Positions 12,167 to 19,737 of a DNA stretch of 27,947 nt are shown piece after piece. Both the position numbers and the translations under genes were made by a program. A model generated the notes under the pieces. The model saw nothing but the letters and a program-made list of their open reading frames with translations. It was not told the origin of the DNA and ran no database searches. Position 1 is the first letter of the stretch; every line of letters starts with the position of its first letter. Origin of the DNA: a virus. The stretch covers positions 1-27,947 of the IMG/VR virus record IMGVR_UViG_3300027836_000031, one strand, 5' to 3'.

Positions 12167-12635
12167 TTTTTCTCTTATAAAATCGTTTAGGTTTCTCTGG
12201 CATTGCACCTATTGTATACATATCTTTCTTCTGACGCTCTGCTCTTTCAACGGCAGCATTAATCTCGTCTGGAGTTGGATCGTATACATCGAGTGTATCT
12301 GTACTTTGGATATCAGTAGTTGTAGCAACGTGCTTTACTTCTGGTGGTACTACAATTCCTACCTTACCCAAGTGTTTTTTGGTTGGGGTATGTTGTTTCA
12401 TGTCTCTATAAGCACCAATTGGACCTTTGGCATCTTGACTAATCTGTTCCCATGTACGCACTTCTAAAAGTGGATCAATCTCTGTTGGAATTTCTATTAG
12501 ATAAAATTCTCTTTCTTTTGGATATCCTGCATGTTCCAAATCAAAGAAATCAATTACATTACCTTTGTGTAGCTTACCGTCTCCAAGATGAATCCATGCT
12601 TCATCTTTCATTTCATATTGTTTTTTAATTTTCAT
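12135..12635 (-). CDS. Hypothetical phage protein (166 aa)
   Basis: Begins MKIKKQYEMKDEAWIHLGDG, a small beta-barrel-like start (HLGDGKLHKGNVIDFFDLEH), then FYLIEIPTEIDPLLEVRTWE. The second half is polar and probably disordered (YDPTPDEINAAVERAERQKK) with a basic tail (KRFYKRKNEKGTRRPTL). No enzyme motif. It overlaps the following gene by 32 bases. A hairpin sits just before its ribosome binding site. Confidence 0.7.
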   Translation of the reverse strand: MKIKKQYEMKDEAWIHLGDGKLHKGNVIDFFDLEHAGYPKEREFYLIEIPTEIDPLLEVRTWEQISQDAKGPIGAYRDMKQHTPTKKHLGKVGIVVPPEVKHVATTTDIQSTDTLDVYDPTPDEINAAVERAERQKKDMYTIGAMPEKPKRFYKRKNEKGTRRPTL

Positions 12636-12644
12636 ATCTTCTCA

Positions 12645-12664
12645 CTTTGATTAAATTATCAAAG
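12645..12664 (-). other. Hairpin between two genes, next to a ribosome binding site
   Basis: Perfect 7-bp inverted repeat CTTTGAT / ATCAAAG with a 6-nt loop. It spans the stop of the DUF3307-type gene and ends 4 bases before the GAGAAG ribosome binding site of the gene at 12635. No T tract follows, so translational control or RNA processing is more likely than termination. Confidence 0.4.
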
Positions 12665-13016
12665 CTATCAATCCTATATAAGTTAAGTAGTGCAATAACT
12701 GATCAATTCCTAACCAGAACCAAAATTCGTTATTTGCCGGAGTATATCCGTAGTGTTTGTTGATATTCATTTTTGCCCAATCAATATGGTAATGAACAAC
12801 AAAATCAATAAATGCTATTACCAGTACAAACATTAAACTGGATAAAAACGGTAATAGTAAAAACGCTGTGAATGCACCATGCACTAGCGAATGGTGTATT
12901 CCACCTTTGGCACCATATGTGCCTTTTTCCATAACCATTGTGTGTGTTTGGAAGACAAAATCAGCCAAAAAATGTTTGACGATTAAGAGAGTAAACAATA
13001 TTAATGTAATTTCCAC
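12651..13016 (-). CDS. DUF3307-type membrane protein
   Basis: 121 aa with a GTG start at 13016. Several hydrophobic segments: MEITLILFTLLIVKHFLADF, FTAFLLLPFLSSLMFVLVIA and LHYLTYIGLIALII. Histidine-rich conserved spots typical of DUF3307 are present: KHFLADFVFQT, GGIHHSLVHG, DFVVHYHIDW and LGIDQLLHYL. The molecular function of the family is not established. A near-consensus promoter lies directly upstream. Confidence 0.8.
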   Translation of the reverse strand: MEITLILFTLLIVKHFLADFVFQTHTMVMEKGTYGAKGGIHHSLVHGAFTAFLLLPFLSSLMFVLVIAFIDFVVHYHIDWAKMNINKHYGYTPANNEFWFWLGIDQLLHYLTYIGLIALII

Positions 13017-13041
13017 AGAGTATCCTAGACTTGTTAATTAC

Positions 13042-13070
13042 ATAATAACAGTATTTCTACACAATGTCAA
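13042..13070 (-). promoter_or_regulatory. Sigma70-type promoter before the DUF3307-type gene
   Basis: Minus strand TTGACA (13065-13070), 17-bp spacer, TATTAT (13042-13047). Leader of about 20 nt to the GTG at 13016. It overlaps the stop codon of the upstream gene. Likely drives 13016 to 11726. Confidence 0.8.
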
Positions 13071-13465
13071 CTATTAAATTCACCTGATTCACCCAATTTA
13101 AGCATTAAGCTATAGTGCTCATATGCTTTTTTTACTGCTGGGTACTTGTCTCGTAGTCTACGCTCGGCTTCTTTTTGTCCCATCAGAGTTTCAAACATAT
13201 TGTAATGTCCTCTTTGTGACATGTTGTTAAAAACTTCTTCTTCAAACTCAGCAATACGATTTAATTCACTTTCAGCAATTTCCAAAGTATACAACGTTTC
13301 AGTTTCAAATGTCATACGATCTTGTAAAAACTTATTATAATCATCTGCATACTGAAATAGACGTGTGTTTACCAGTGTATGTCTGTGTGCTCGTTTGTTG
13401 TCGTCGATTACACGAACAGAATGTCTGTTTATAAACTCTCTAACTTCTTTACTCGGCTTTGTCAT
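13067..13465 (-). CDS. Hypothetical virion-type helical protein (132 aa)
   Basis: The ATG at 13465 has AGGA eight bases upstream (AGGAACCAGATG) and overlaps the previous stop by 17 bases; the frame is open to an ATG at 13489. Almost all helix, with EIAESELNRIAEFEEEVFNN and the end YPAVKKAYEHYSLMLKL. The ending resembles LEHYEALKKAYNHYKMLEAL in the gene upstream, so the two may be related or bind the same partner. No enzyme motif. Confidence 0.7.
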   Translation of the reverse strand: MTKPSKEVREFINRHSVRVIDDNKRAHRHTLVNTRLFQYADDYNKFLQDRMTFETETLYTLEIAESELNRIAEFEEEVFNNMSQRGHYNMFETLMGQKEAERRLRDKYPAVKKAYEHYSLMLKLGESGEFNS

Positions 13466-13883
13466 CTGGTTCCTCGCACAATGCTTCAAGCATTTTATAA
13501 TGATTATATGCCTTTTTTAGTGCTTCGTAATGTTCTAGCTTTTTAGGATTTGGAACAAGTATTGATAGTCTACGTTCAATAGCATCCATCCACTCGGACA
13601 GATCTTTGCCTTTGACTTTGATGTTGCCACTGAACTCTGCATCACCTTGCACACTTATGCCAGGGTTTGCTGTTGTAGTAATATAAGGACTAGAAGTTAT
13701 TGTGCTAACTCCAGTCCCCCATGTACCATTTGCTATTGTATATGTAGAATTTGTAGAAACGGTACTTGGCATTGTATAAGTGTAACTTGACATATCTAAA
13801 TAGTCAACCCCACTGCCGCCGGCGATATGTATGTCACCTAAATCAATTGTTAGATCATCAATTTTAAAATCGTCGTCATTCAT
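13449..13883 (-). CDS. Structural-type phage protein with repeated beta N-part and helical C-part (144 aa)
   Basis: Residues 1-75 are Ser/Thr/Gly/Tyr-rich (YLDMSSYTYTMPSTVSTNST, TANPGISVQ). Then GDAEFSGNIKVKGKDLSEWM and AIERRLSILVPNPKKLEHYE form the beta-turn plus coiled-coil layout seen in many myovirus virion proteins. Good AAGGGA ribosome binding site. Function inferred only as virion component. Confidence 0.7.
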   Translation of the reverse strand: MNDDDFKIDDLTIDLGDIHIAGGSGVDYLDMSSYTYTMPSTVSTNSTYTIANGTWGTGVSTITSSPYITTTANPGISVQGDAEFSGNIKVKGKDLSEWMDAIERRLSILVPNPKKLEHYEALKKAYNHYKMLEALCEEPDDKAE

Positions 13884-13892
13884 ATTAGTCCC

Positions 13893-14189
13893 TTACACTA
13901 ATTTGATACCACTAGTTGATTGTAAAAACTGGTCCGCAAATGTTTTGTCAGTTGCTTCAACTACAGTGATCGCATTCTTTAATAGTTTAACATCTTTGTC
14001 TGGATGTACAGTAAACAAGTAAGGCATTAGCCCTGGACCTTGTGGACCTTGTCCTAATACCATTGGTCTACCTAACTTGTAGTATGTTGGAGTTTCTTCC
14101 ACTAACTTAGCAACGATTTCTTCACCACTGGTTAGTTTAAAAGTTACTACTTCGCCCGCTGTTACGCCTTTATCAATTAACATACTCAT
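13893..14189 (-). CDS. Small Sm/LSm-like phage protein, paralogue B (98 aa)
   Basis: Starts MSMLIDKGVTAGEVVTFKLT, then SGEEIVAKLVEETPTYYKLG, RPMVLGQGPQGPG, and ends QSTSGIKLV. Same length and block order as the gene at 7759-8055, so a duplication within this genome. The ATG overlaps the glutaredoxin stop (ATGA). Fold suggestion (small beta barrel) is an inference; function unknown. Confidence 0.7.
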   Translation of the reverse strand: MSMLIDKGVTAGEVVTFKLTSGEEIVAKLVEETPTYYKLGRPMVLGQGPQGPGLMPYLFTVHPDKDVKLLKNAITVVEATDKTFADQFLQSTSGIKLV

Positions 14190-14410
14190 CCTTGTAATTT
14201 TTGTTTTAGTTCTGTAAATCCGCCAACAAGTTCTTCGCCTAAGAAAATTTGTGGCACTGTACGTGCTGTGGGCACTGCTTCTAATAAATCTTCTTTAGAA
14301 TATCCTTCACCAATTTTCTTCTCTTCAAACTCAATGCCTTTCATTTTCAACAATGCCTTTGCTTGGTCGCAATAAGGGCAGTTGTTCTTACTCCATACTG
14401 TTGCTTTCAT
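14186..14410 (-). CDS. Glutaredoxin
   Basis: 74 aa. Active-site CPYC in WSKNNCPYCDQAKALLKMKG, cis-Pro loop TARTVPQIFLGEELVGG, and a final helix ELKQKLQG. It donates electrons to ribonucleotide reductase and other disulfides; phage glutaredoxins of this size usually serve the phage-encoded NrdAB. Two genes downstream of nrdB in the same direction supports that job. The ribosome binding site AAGGC precedes the ATG. Confidence 0.93.
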   Translation of the reverse strand: MKATVWSKNNCPYCDQAKALLKMKGIEFEEKKIGEGYSKEDLLEAVPTARTVPQIFLGEELVGGFTELKQKLQG

Positions 14411-14411
14411 T

Positions 14412-14597
14412 TTATGCCTTTATTTCTCTCGGTGTGCCCATTACAGCGCCTTTGCCGTATTGGGCTTGTAACAATTTCTTAGCCATGGCAGATGAACTAG
14501 CTTGTACTGTAGTTTTAATTTGTAACATGCTGCCGTTAGATTGCGCCACACGTACAATGCCTTCAAATGTTTTAATGATGTCTGTTGCCTTGACCAT
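14412..14597 (-). CDS. Small hypothetical protein (61 aa)
   Basis: MVKATDIIKTFEGIVRVAQS followed by NGSMLQIKTTVQASSSAMAK and KLLQAQYGKGAVMGTPREIK. A short beta-rich core with an alanine-rich helix. Ribosome binding site AAAGGA. It sits between nrdB and glutaredoxin; no family was recognised. Confidence 0.65.
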   Translation of the reverse strand: MVKATDIIKTFEGIVRVAQSNGSMLQIKTTVQASSSAMAKKLLQAQYGKGAVMGTPREIKA

Positions 14598-14608
14598 ATT
14601 ATATCCTT

Positions 14609-15709
14609 TTACAACGCAGGTAATGCGTCGTAGTCAATACCTTCGCCCATTACACCGATAACATAGTTAGTGCTTTCGTTTTCTTGTAACGCGGTTTGTT
14701 TCTTGCTAGTATCCACATGTTTGTTGAACCATGGGATTGGAGTTGACTTTGGAGCAGGGTTGTTATACTTAATGCCAATCTGCTTCAATGCGTCTACTGC
14801 TGTATAATCTACAAAGTCTTTTAGAATGTTTGCGTTCAATCCAATAACTGGGCCCAACTTAAACAAGTAAGTGGCCCAATCTTTTTCTTCACGAATAACA
14901 TCCATGTACAACGAATACACTTCTGCTTCGCAATCAATCTTAGCTTGAGCAAAGCGTGGGTCTTCTTTGACTACTTGATTAATCAAGTAAGCTGTCCAAC
15001 CTTTGTGTAGTAACTCGTCTTGTAGGATCAAGCTGATGATGTTGCCATTGCCAATAAAGATTTTGTTCTCTACCATTGCTAATGAAGTAGCAAACGATAC
15101 CATGAAACGGAACGCTTCCAAAGCATAGCTAGCATGTAATGCCATCCAAATTGCTTTGATATGATCATATTCAATTACTGCTTCACCTAATTCTTTACGG
15201 CAGTTGATAACGTGTAGTGCATCATAATAACGTCCTACACTAGATGCCATGCCTACAATTTCAGTAGTGTCATGAATAGTGTTAAACACATCTTTTGGCA
15301 CGTTGTAGATGTTGCGAATGATGTGACTGTAGCTCTTACTGTGAATGTTTGTTTCAAAGAAACCCCAGTTGTACATTAGTGCTTCAACTTCAGGCAGTGA
15401 GCATACAGGCGTGAACACTTGTGTTGGACCACGCCCTTGCAAACTGTCTAATGCAGTTTGACGTAATAGGTTACTGGTAAAGATGTGTTTAACTGCATCA
15501 CTAGCTTCTTTAAAATCATTGCTGTCTTTGGTCAAACTTACTTCTTCAGGTTGCCAAAAGAAACCACGTGCAGTAGCTTCAAAGTCTGCAATCTTTTTAT
15601 ATTTTACTTCTTCAAAACGTTGAATAGTAACTGGACCGGCTGGGTCTAGAAACATCTTACGATTAAGATAATCAGTTTTAGTTGTTAGGTTATATTGTTG
15701 TTTGCTCAT
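14609..15709 (-). CDS. nrdB: Class I ribonucleotide reductase, beta subunit
   Basis: 366 aa, usual size for NrdB (R2). It holds the di-iron/tyrosyl radical cofactor needed by NrdA. Visible ligands and radical site: LDSLQGR (first Asp), FFETNIHSKSYSHIIR (Glu, His and the radical Tyr), YALEAFRFMVSFA (Glu), and DELLHKG (Glu-x-x-His). The first Glu and His are four apart (ETNIH), whereas E. coli has ETIH with three. The C-terminus (EGIDYDALPAL) would dock on NrdA. The start overlaps the upstream stop (ATGA). Confidence 0.95.
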   Translation of the reverse strand: MSKQQYNLTTKTDYLNRKMFLDPAGPVTIQRFEEVKYKKIADFEATARGFFWQPEEVSLTKDSNDFKEASDAVKHIFTSNLLRQTALDSLQGRGPTQVFTPVCSLPEVEALMYNWGFFETNIHSKSYSHIIRNIYNVPKDVFNTIHDTTEIVGMASSVGRYYDALHVINCRKELGEAVIEYDHIKAIWMALHASYALEAFRFMVSFATSLAMVENKIFIGNGNIISLILQDELLHKGWTAYLINQVVKEDPRFAQAKIDCEAEVYSLYMDVIREEKDWATYLFKLGPVIGLNANILKDFVDYTAVDALKQIGIKYNNPAPKSTPIPWFNKHVDTSKKQTALQENESTNYVIGVMGEGIDYDALPAL

Positions 15710-15951
15710 TGTTTATCCTGTTTTGTTAATGCTGGATCATTCCAAATATTTCTATTATATACTACTGACTCTTTTAACAAGCGCCAAGTTTTTTCACTAG
15801 CAGTTTCAGTCCATATAAAGTATAATCCGCTTAATGGTGGTCTACCAGTACTCATATCATAAAGATTTTTGTGTTCGTAAAAGTTGTTTAACCAAACTTT
15901 TCTACCACTAGTCATAGTAGTTGGCCACCATGCAAATCTTTTAATTTCCAT
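15706..15951 (-). CDS. Hypothetical protein (81 aa) next to nrdB
   Basis: MEIKRFAWWPTTMTSGRKVW, then NNFYEHKNLYDMSTGRPPLS, GLYFIWTETASEKTWRLLKE and NRNIWNDPALTKQDKQ. Tryptophan/arginine-rich and soluble. It overlaps nrdB by ATGA, so it is translated with it. No known domain. Confidence 0.65.
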   Translation of the reverse strand: MEIKRFAWWPTTMTSGRKVWLNNFYEHKNLYDMSTGRPPLSGLYFIWTETASEKTWRLLKESVVYNRNIWNDPALTKQDKQ

Positions 15952-15962
15952 CTCTTAGAAGT

Positions 15963-16613
15963 TTAATATTTTCCACTTGCAAGTACAATCTTGCAAATGT
16001 GTTCTAATCTTTCTATGTGTTCGTATGCTCGCCATGGTGTTGTATCTATGGCAACGACTCCGTGTCCTTTGATGCCCACAATGTCATAAGCAATATTACC
16101 TTTACTATCTAATTGTAACATCTCATGGCACTGGTCTGCAAGCTCTTGACTAATAGGAGCAACATCACCTACGTTAGGTGCAACTTTAGTATATCGATTG
16201 AGTTCCGGAAACGCATCGCTGATAGTGCTAAGATCAATACCGGCATGCATGGCTGCAATACAGTAAGTAGGATGAACGTGTACAACTACTCGCACTTCAC
16301 CGCTATGTTGCCCCATTTCTCGTTGTAAGCCAAAATGTAACGGCAGTTCTCCACTGGGTGTTAGATTCTTACTGATGTCAGTGTAAGGCAATTCTTTGCT
16401 TGCATGAAACAATCTAGGAGGTTGATCGTAATATCCCTTCTCAATGCCAATCTTTTTAAACTGATCCGGCTGTAGTGTTTGCTTGCGTACACCACTTGGT
16501 GTAATATAAAAATGGTCACGGTCGTGGTGACGAATACTTACGTTGCCATCACGGCTAGTAATCCAATTACGCTTGTAAGCGTCTACCATAATATCACAAA
16601 TCGTTTCTAACAT
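15963..16613 (-). CDS. Class II aldolase/adducin family protein
   Basis: 216 aa, the length of fuculose-phosphate aldolase-type enzymes. Motifs: SRDGNVSIRHHDRDHFYITP then SGVRKQTL (N-terminal phosphate/Gly-Asn part), PSGELPLHFGL with the catalytic Glu, VVVHVHPTYCIAAM with two zinc His, and GIKGHGVVAI with the third. All zinc ligands appear intact, so it should be active as an aldolase, epimerase or dehydratase on a sugar phosphate; the substrate cannot be read. Good GGGAG ribosome binding site; it overlaps sod by 20 bases. Uncommon cargo for a T4-like phage. Confidence 0.88.
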   Translation of the reverse strand: MLETICDIMVDAYKRNWITSRDGNVSIRHHDRDHFYITPSGVRKQTLQPDQFKKIGIEKGYYDQPPRLFHASKELPYTDISKNLTPSGELPLHFGLQREMGQHSGEVRVVVHVHPTYCIAAMHAGIDLSTISDAFPELNRYTKVAPNVGDVAPISQELADQCHEMLQLDSKGNIAYDIVGIKGHGVVAIDTTPWRAYEHIERLEHICKIVLASGKY

Positions 16614-17151
16614 TTATATGCTCCCAGTTCATGATCTTCCATTGATTTTCTAGATACTTCTTTTTGTCTGCCTGATAGTCTAACGCCCAAGCATGTTCCC
16701 ACCAGTCTATTAATATTATAATATCTTTCTTAATCTCGTGGTTCTTGATAGTTTTGATCGTGCCATCTTTTGAAAGATAAGCCCACCCACTACCTTGAAT
16801 TGACATTGCTATCTTAGTAAAAGTTTCTTTAAAATTTTCAAAGGTTTTAAAATGTTTTTCTATAAATTCTTTTATTTTACCTGTAGGTTGATTACTACCT
16901 TTAGGTGCTTGGAACTGTGTAAAATAGATATCGTGTAAGAAAGCACCTGCTTCATTAAAATCAATATCTCCCTCACCGTTATTGTAACGGTCAACATAGG
17001 ACCTATATAATTGCCCATAGTGATAATCAATTGAAGACTTGCTCAGGCTTTTACCCAAAGCATTACGAGCATATGGTAACGTAGTCTGCTTAATAGATTT
17101 AGTCTCTTTAGCTTCCGTTAATAAAGTAACATACTTAATAAAGTTATACAT
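16594..17151 (-). CDS. sod: Fe/Mn superoxide dismutase with phage-type N-terminal leader
   Basis: 185 aa. SOD core: LPYARNAL, IDYHYGQLYRSY with ligand H44 and Y52 (E. coli Tyr34), H73 in FLHDIYF, GSGWAYL, and IDWWEHAWALDY with D149 and H153. All four metal ligands are kept. Gly69 at the -4 position from H73 is the Mn/cambialistic pattern; the usual Gln near KNHEI is His138, seen in some Fe or cambialistic enzymes; E. coli His30 is Leu48. Ahead of the core is an extra leader MYNFIKYVTLLTEAKETK, resembling T4 capsid-targeting peptides with an L-x-E cleavage site before A14. It would convert superoxide to H2O2, which AhpC/AhpD could then remove. Confidence 0.9.
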   Translation of the reverse strand: MYNFIKYVTLLTEAKETKSIKQTTLPYARNALGKSLSKSSIDYHYGQLYRSYVDRYNNGEGDIDFNEAGAFLHDIYFTQFQAPKGSNQPTGKIKEFIEKHFKTFENFKETFTKIAMSIQGSGWAYLSKDGTIKTIKNHEIKKDIIILIDWWEHAWALDYQADKKKYLENQWKIMNWEHINVRNDL

Positions 17152-17275
17152 ATTTTTCTTATAAATATTCAGTCAAGTGGTCAATAGGGCATCCAAGGAT
17201 CCGCAAGCTGAGAATTTTCCCTATTTCTTCTTATAGCACAGCTAATGTAGCTTAACGGCGAATTGGCACTTGACA

Positions 17276-18733
17276 TTATAACTTACAACTTTCACAATCT
17301 TCTTCTTCATCAAAGTTAATTGGTGCCAACCCCATTGCTGGAGCATCTTCAGCTTTCATCTTACTGCCTTGCTTATTAATCAAACTGTAGTAGAACGTCT
17401 TAATACCCCAATAGTGAGCTTGCATCAAGTTCTTAGCAATTAATGTAGTTGGTACTTTACGATCTGCAAAGTGTGCTGGATTGTAGAATGTGTTAGTGCT
17501 AATACTTTGATCAGTATAAGCCGCAATAACCGCGGCTGTTTTAATATAGCCTTCGCAGTCTTTCTGCTCCCACATTAACTGATACTTGTTCTTTAACTTA
17601 TGGTACTCTGGAACAACTTGTACAAAGGAACCTGCTTTGCTTTCCTTAACTGAAATAAGCGACATAGGCATTTCAATGCCATTAGTGCTGTTAATAACAA
17701 CACTGGAACTTTCAACAGGTGCAACAGCTCCATTAGTGGCATTTCTTACTCCATACTGTTTCATTTGTTCGCGCAATGCTTCCCAGTCTAGTTCAGGAGC
17801 AAAGCTGGTTAGATCGTTTACACCTTTAGCACGGTGTTCCCACGGGAATGTACCTTGCCCGTAGCGTGTTTGGTCTGAACCTAGACACTTGCCACGTTCT
17901 TTGGCTAGCTCAACACTCATCTCTGTCAAGTAGAAGCTTTGATGTTCTTGCCAAGTCTTAACTTCAGCAAGTGCGTCTTTCTCCCCATACTTCAAACTAC
18001 GCTTGGCGTGCCAGTATGCTAAGTTAGTGATACCAATGCCTAGTGGACGAATCTCATCGTTGCTCAGTTTACTTTGGATACTTAAAAAGTCTTGATAATC
18101 CAAAATGTTGTTAAGACTACGGTGAAGGATACGGCAAGCACGGCGCATGTCTTCAGGGTTGCGGAATGCGCCCCAGTTGATCGAGCCGAGAGTGCAAAGA
18201 GCAATGCGACCGTCAGCATCATCAAGACGCTTAAAAGATTTTGTAGGAAGGAGAATTTCACAGCAAAGGTTACTCTGGTAAATGGTATGATACTCAGGAT
18301 CAAATGGTCCTTGTTTCATAACGTTGTCAATGAACACTAGATAGATGCGTCCTGTATCAGTGCGCTCTTTCAGTATGCCCGACTTGAATACTTCTTCAGC
18401 ACTCATTGTTTTCTTACGTAAACCTGCTTGCTTTTCGTATTTCACGTACAGTTGCTCAAAGCGTTCTGTATTTTGATAAAACGCTTCGTACAAATCTGGT
18501 ACTTCGTTAGGATCAAAGAATGTTATATCTTCTTTGTTTTTAAATCGTCTCCAGAAGAAGGCGGATAAGACCACACCGTAGTCCATGTGTCGGACACGAG
18601 TTTCTTCTGTACCTTGATTGTTCTTAAGCACAATAAGGTCATCAAACTGGTGATGCCAAATTGGATAAAAGACTGTAGCACTTGCATTACGGATACCACC
18701 TTGTGAACATGAACGTAAATCACCAAACCATTT
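17276..18733 (-). CDS. nrdA: Class I ribonucleotide reductase alpha subunit, C-terminal part (frameshifted)
   Basis: Open frame of 485 codons continuing the NrdA sequence one frame away from the N-terminal part. Visible: GDLRSCSQGG, LIVLKNNQGTEETRVRHMDY, then YQSNLCCEILLP (active-site Asn, thiyl Cys, Glu), GRIALCTLGSINWG (redox Cys partner), SSSVVINSTNGIEMPMS, TFYYSLINKQG (radical-transfer Tyr pair), and the C-terminal shuttle EDCESCKL. All catalytic residues of this half are intact. The only non-ATG start is GTG at 18631 without a ribosome binding site, and it would drop the conserved CSQGG part. So the piece makes sense only as a continuation of 18720-19598, about 773 aa in total (E. coli NrdA 761). 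Confidence 0.88.
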   Translation of the reverse strand, partial: KWFGDLRSCSQGGIRNASATVFYPIWHHQFDDLIVLKNNQGTEETRVRHMDYGVVLSAFFWRRFKNKEDITFFDPNEVPDLYEAFYQNTERFEQLYVKYEKQAGLRKKTMSAEEVFKSGILKERTDTGRIYLVFIDNVMKQGPFDPEYHTIYQSNLCCEILLPTKSFKRLDDADGRIALCTLGSINWGAFRNPEDMRRACRILHRSLNNILDYQDFLSIQSKLSNDEIRPLGIGITNLAYWHAKRSLKYGEKDALAEVKTWQEHQSFYLTEMSVELAKERGKCLGSDQTRYGQGTFPWEHRAKGVNDLTSFAPELDWEALREQMKQYGVRNATNGAVAPVESSSVVINSTNGIEMPMSLISVKESKAGSFVQVVPEYHKLKNKYQLMWEQKDCEGYIKTAAVIAAYTDQSISTNTFYNPAHFADRKVPTTLIAKNLMQAHYWGIKTFYYSLINKQGSKMKAEDAPAMGLAPINFDEEEDCESCKL

Positions 18734-19598
18734 TTAAGAACGGAATCATACCAGTGTGCATAATCTCACCACCACGGATGGGAGCACCTAATGGACGTAA
18801 GCGTCCAATTTCTAATCCAATGCCAGCACGTTTGCTAGCATACTTGGCCATCATTTCCCCAGAAGCAAATATGCTATCCAGATCGTCGTCACTGCGGATA
18901 AGCACACAACTAGAAAACTGTTTAGTAGGAGTGCCAAGCCCAGCCAGCACAGGTGTAGCAAGAGTAAACAAGCCATCGCCTGCCGCGTTGTAATATTCTT
19001 TGATGTAACGCATTCTAGCCGAATTAGGTTCTTCTTTATGAAAAACTGTAGCGGCTGCAACCATGTATCTAACTTGTGGAGTTTCATAAATTTCCTTAGT
19101 GGCACGATTACGAACAAGATACTTTTCAATTAACTGTTCAATGGCTGCGTAAGAATACTGCTCGTCTTTTTCGTGGTCGATGAATTCATTCATCTTATTC
19201 CAGTCATCTTCACTATACCAATTTAATAGTTCAGCTGTATAAAGACCCGTTGCTACATTCTTTTTAACAATTTCATAAAGACTAGGCACTTCATATGAAC
19301 CATATACATCCTTACGTAACATTGACAAACGTTGTTTGCCTGCTACGTATTGATAGTTAGTGTGTCCAACATCTGGGTTTTGTTCTACATCAATTAAATC
19401 AACAATAGCTCGTAGAGTAATGCCGTCGATTTCTTTTGTTGTAATGCCGTCGTAAAAATGAAGCTGAGCTTTAATTTCAATCATTGACTGGCTTACGTCT
19501 GCTATGCCGCTACAGATTTTTGCAATCTGAGCTTGCCACTTTTCAATAGTGAGTGACTCTTTTCTTCCGCTTCTTTTAATTACTGTAATTTTATTCAT
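18720..19598 (-). CDS. nrdA: Class I ribonucleotide reductase alpha subunit, N-terminal part (frameshifted)
   Basis: 292 aa. Starts MNKITVIKRSGRKESLTIEK, an intact ATP-cone for allosteric control, followed by the R1 N-terminal domain: FTLATPVLAGLGTPTKQFSS then CVLIRSDDDLDSI (first redox Cys) and KRAGIGLEIGRLRPLGAPIR. The frame ends ...GMIPFLKMVW and a TGA at 18720-18722. The next frame reads KWFGDLRSCSQGG over the same bases. The shift falls at a run of five A on the minus strand (18731-18735). Removing one A or adding two would restore one frame. Sequencing/assembly error, real mutation and a split gene are all possible. Confidence 0.9.
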   Translation of the reverse strand: MNKITVIKRSGRKESLTIEKWQAQIAKICSGIADVSQSMIEIKAQLHFYDGITTKEIDGITLRAIVDLIDVEQNPDVGHTNYQYVAGKQRLSMLRKDVYGSYEVPSLYEIVKKNVATGLYTAELLNWYSEDDWNKMNEFIDHEKDEQYSYAAIEQLIEKYLVRNRATKEIYETPQVRYMVAAATVFHKEEPNSARMRYIKEYYNAAGDGLFTLATPVLAGLGTPTKQFSSCVLIRSDDDLDSIFASGEMMAKYASKRAGIGLEIGRLRPLGAPIRGGEIMHTGMIPFLKMVW

Positions 19599-19650
19599 TT
19601 TTCTCTACGGTGGTTGTTATATAATTATGCTCGAACAATCTTCTTAGGAA

Positions 19651-19659
19651 GTATTTAGT
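19651..19659 (-). promoter_or_regulatory. Late-type TAAATA box upstream of nrdA
   Basis: Minus strand ACTAAATAC, then CTTCC, about 53 bases before the nrdA ATG. Weak match to T4 late promoters. No convincing sigma70 promoter was seen in this leader. Confidence 0.3.
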
Positions 19660-19737
19660 GGGTCATAGTCGGCCCGAAAAAGTTATTCAAAGACATGGAT
19701 TTACAGCAACTACGCTTGATTTTACCCTGATATTAAC

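Noticed and set aside
17160-17167. Exact T4 late consensus TATAAATA on the plus strand
   Set aside because: No plus-strand gene follows; it lies just upstream of the minus-strand sod start and is most likely chance in an AT-rich stretch.
17152-17275. Possible tRNA or promoter in the 124-base gap between nrdA and sod
   Set aside because: No cloverleaf could be drawn. TTGACC and TTGACT occur, but no suitable -10 lies at 16-18 bp from either.
18523-18726. 67-codon frame bridging the nrdA break
   Set aside because: It is an out-of-frame reading of conserved NrdA sequence; the correct frame over the same bases gives GDLRSCSQGG.
19661-19703. 13-codon minus-strand ORF (MSLNNFFGPTMTH) in the nrdA leader
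   Set aside because: No Shine-Dalgarno and nothing to support translation; possible leader peptide only.
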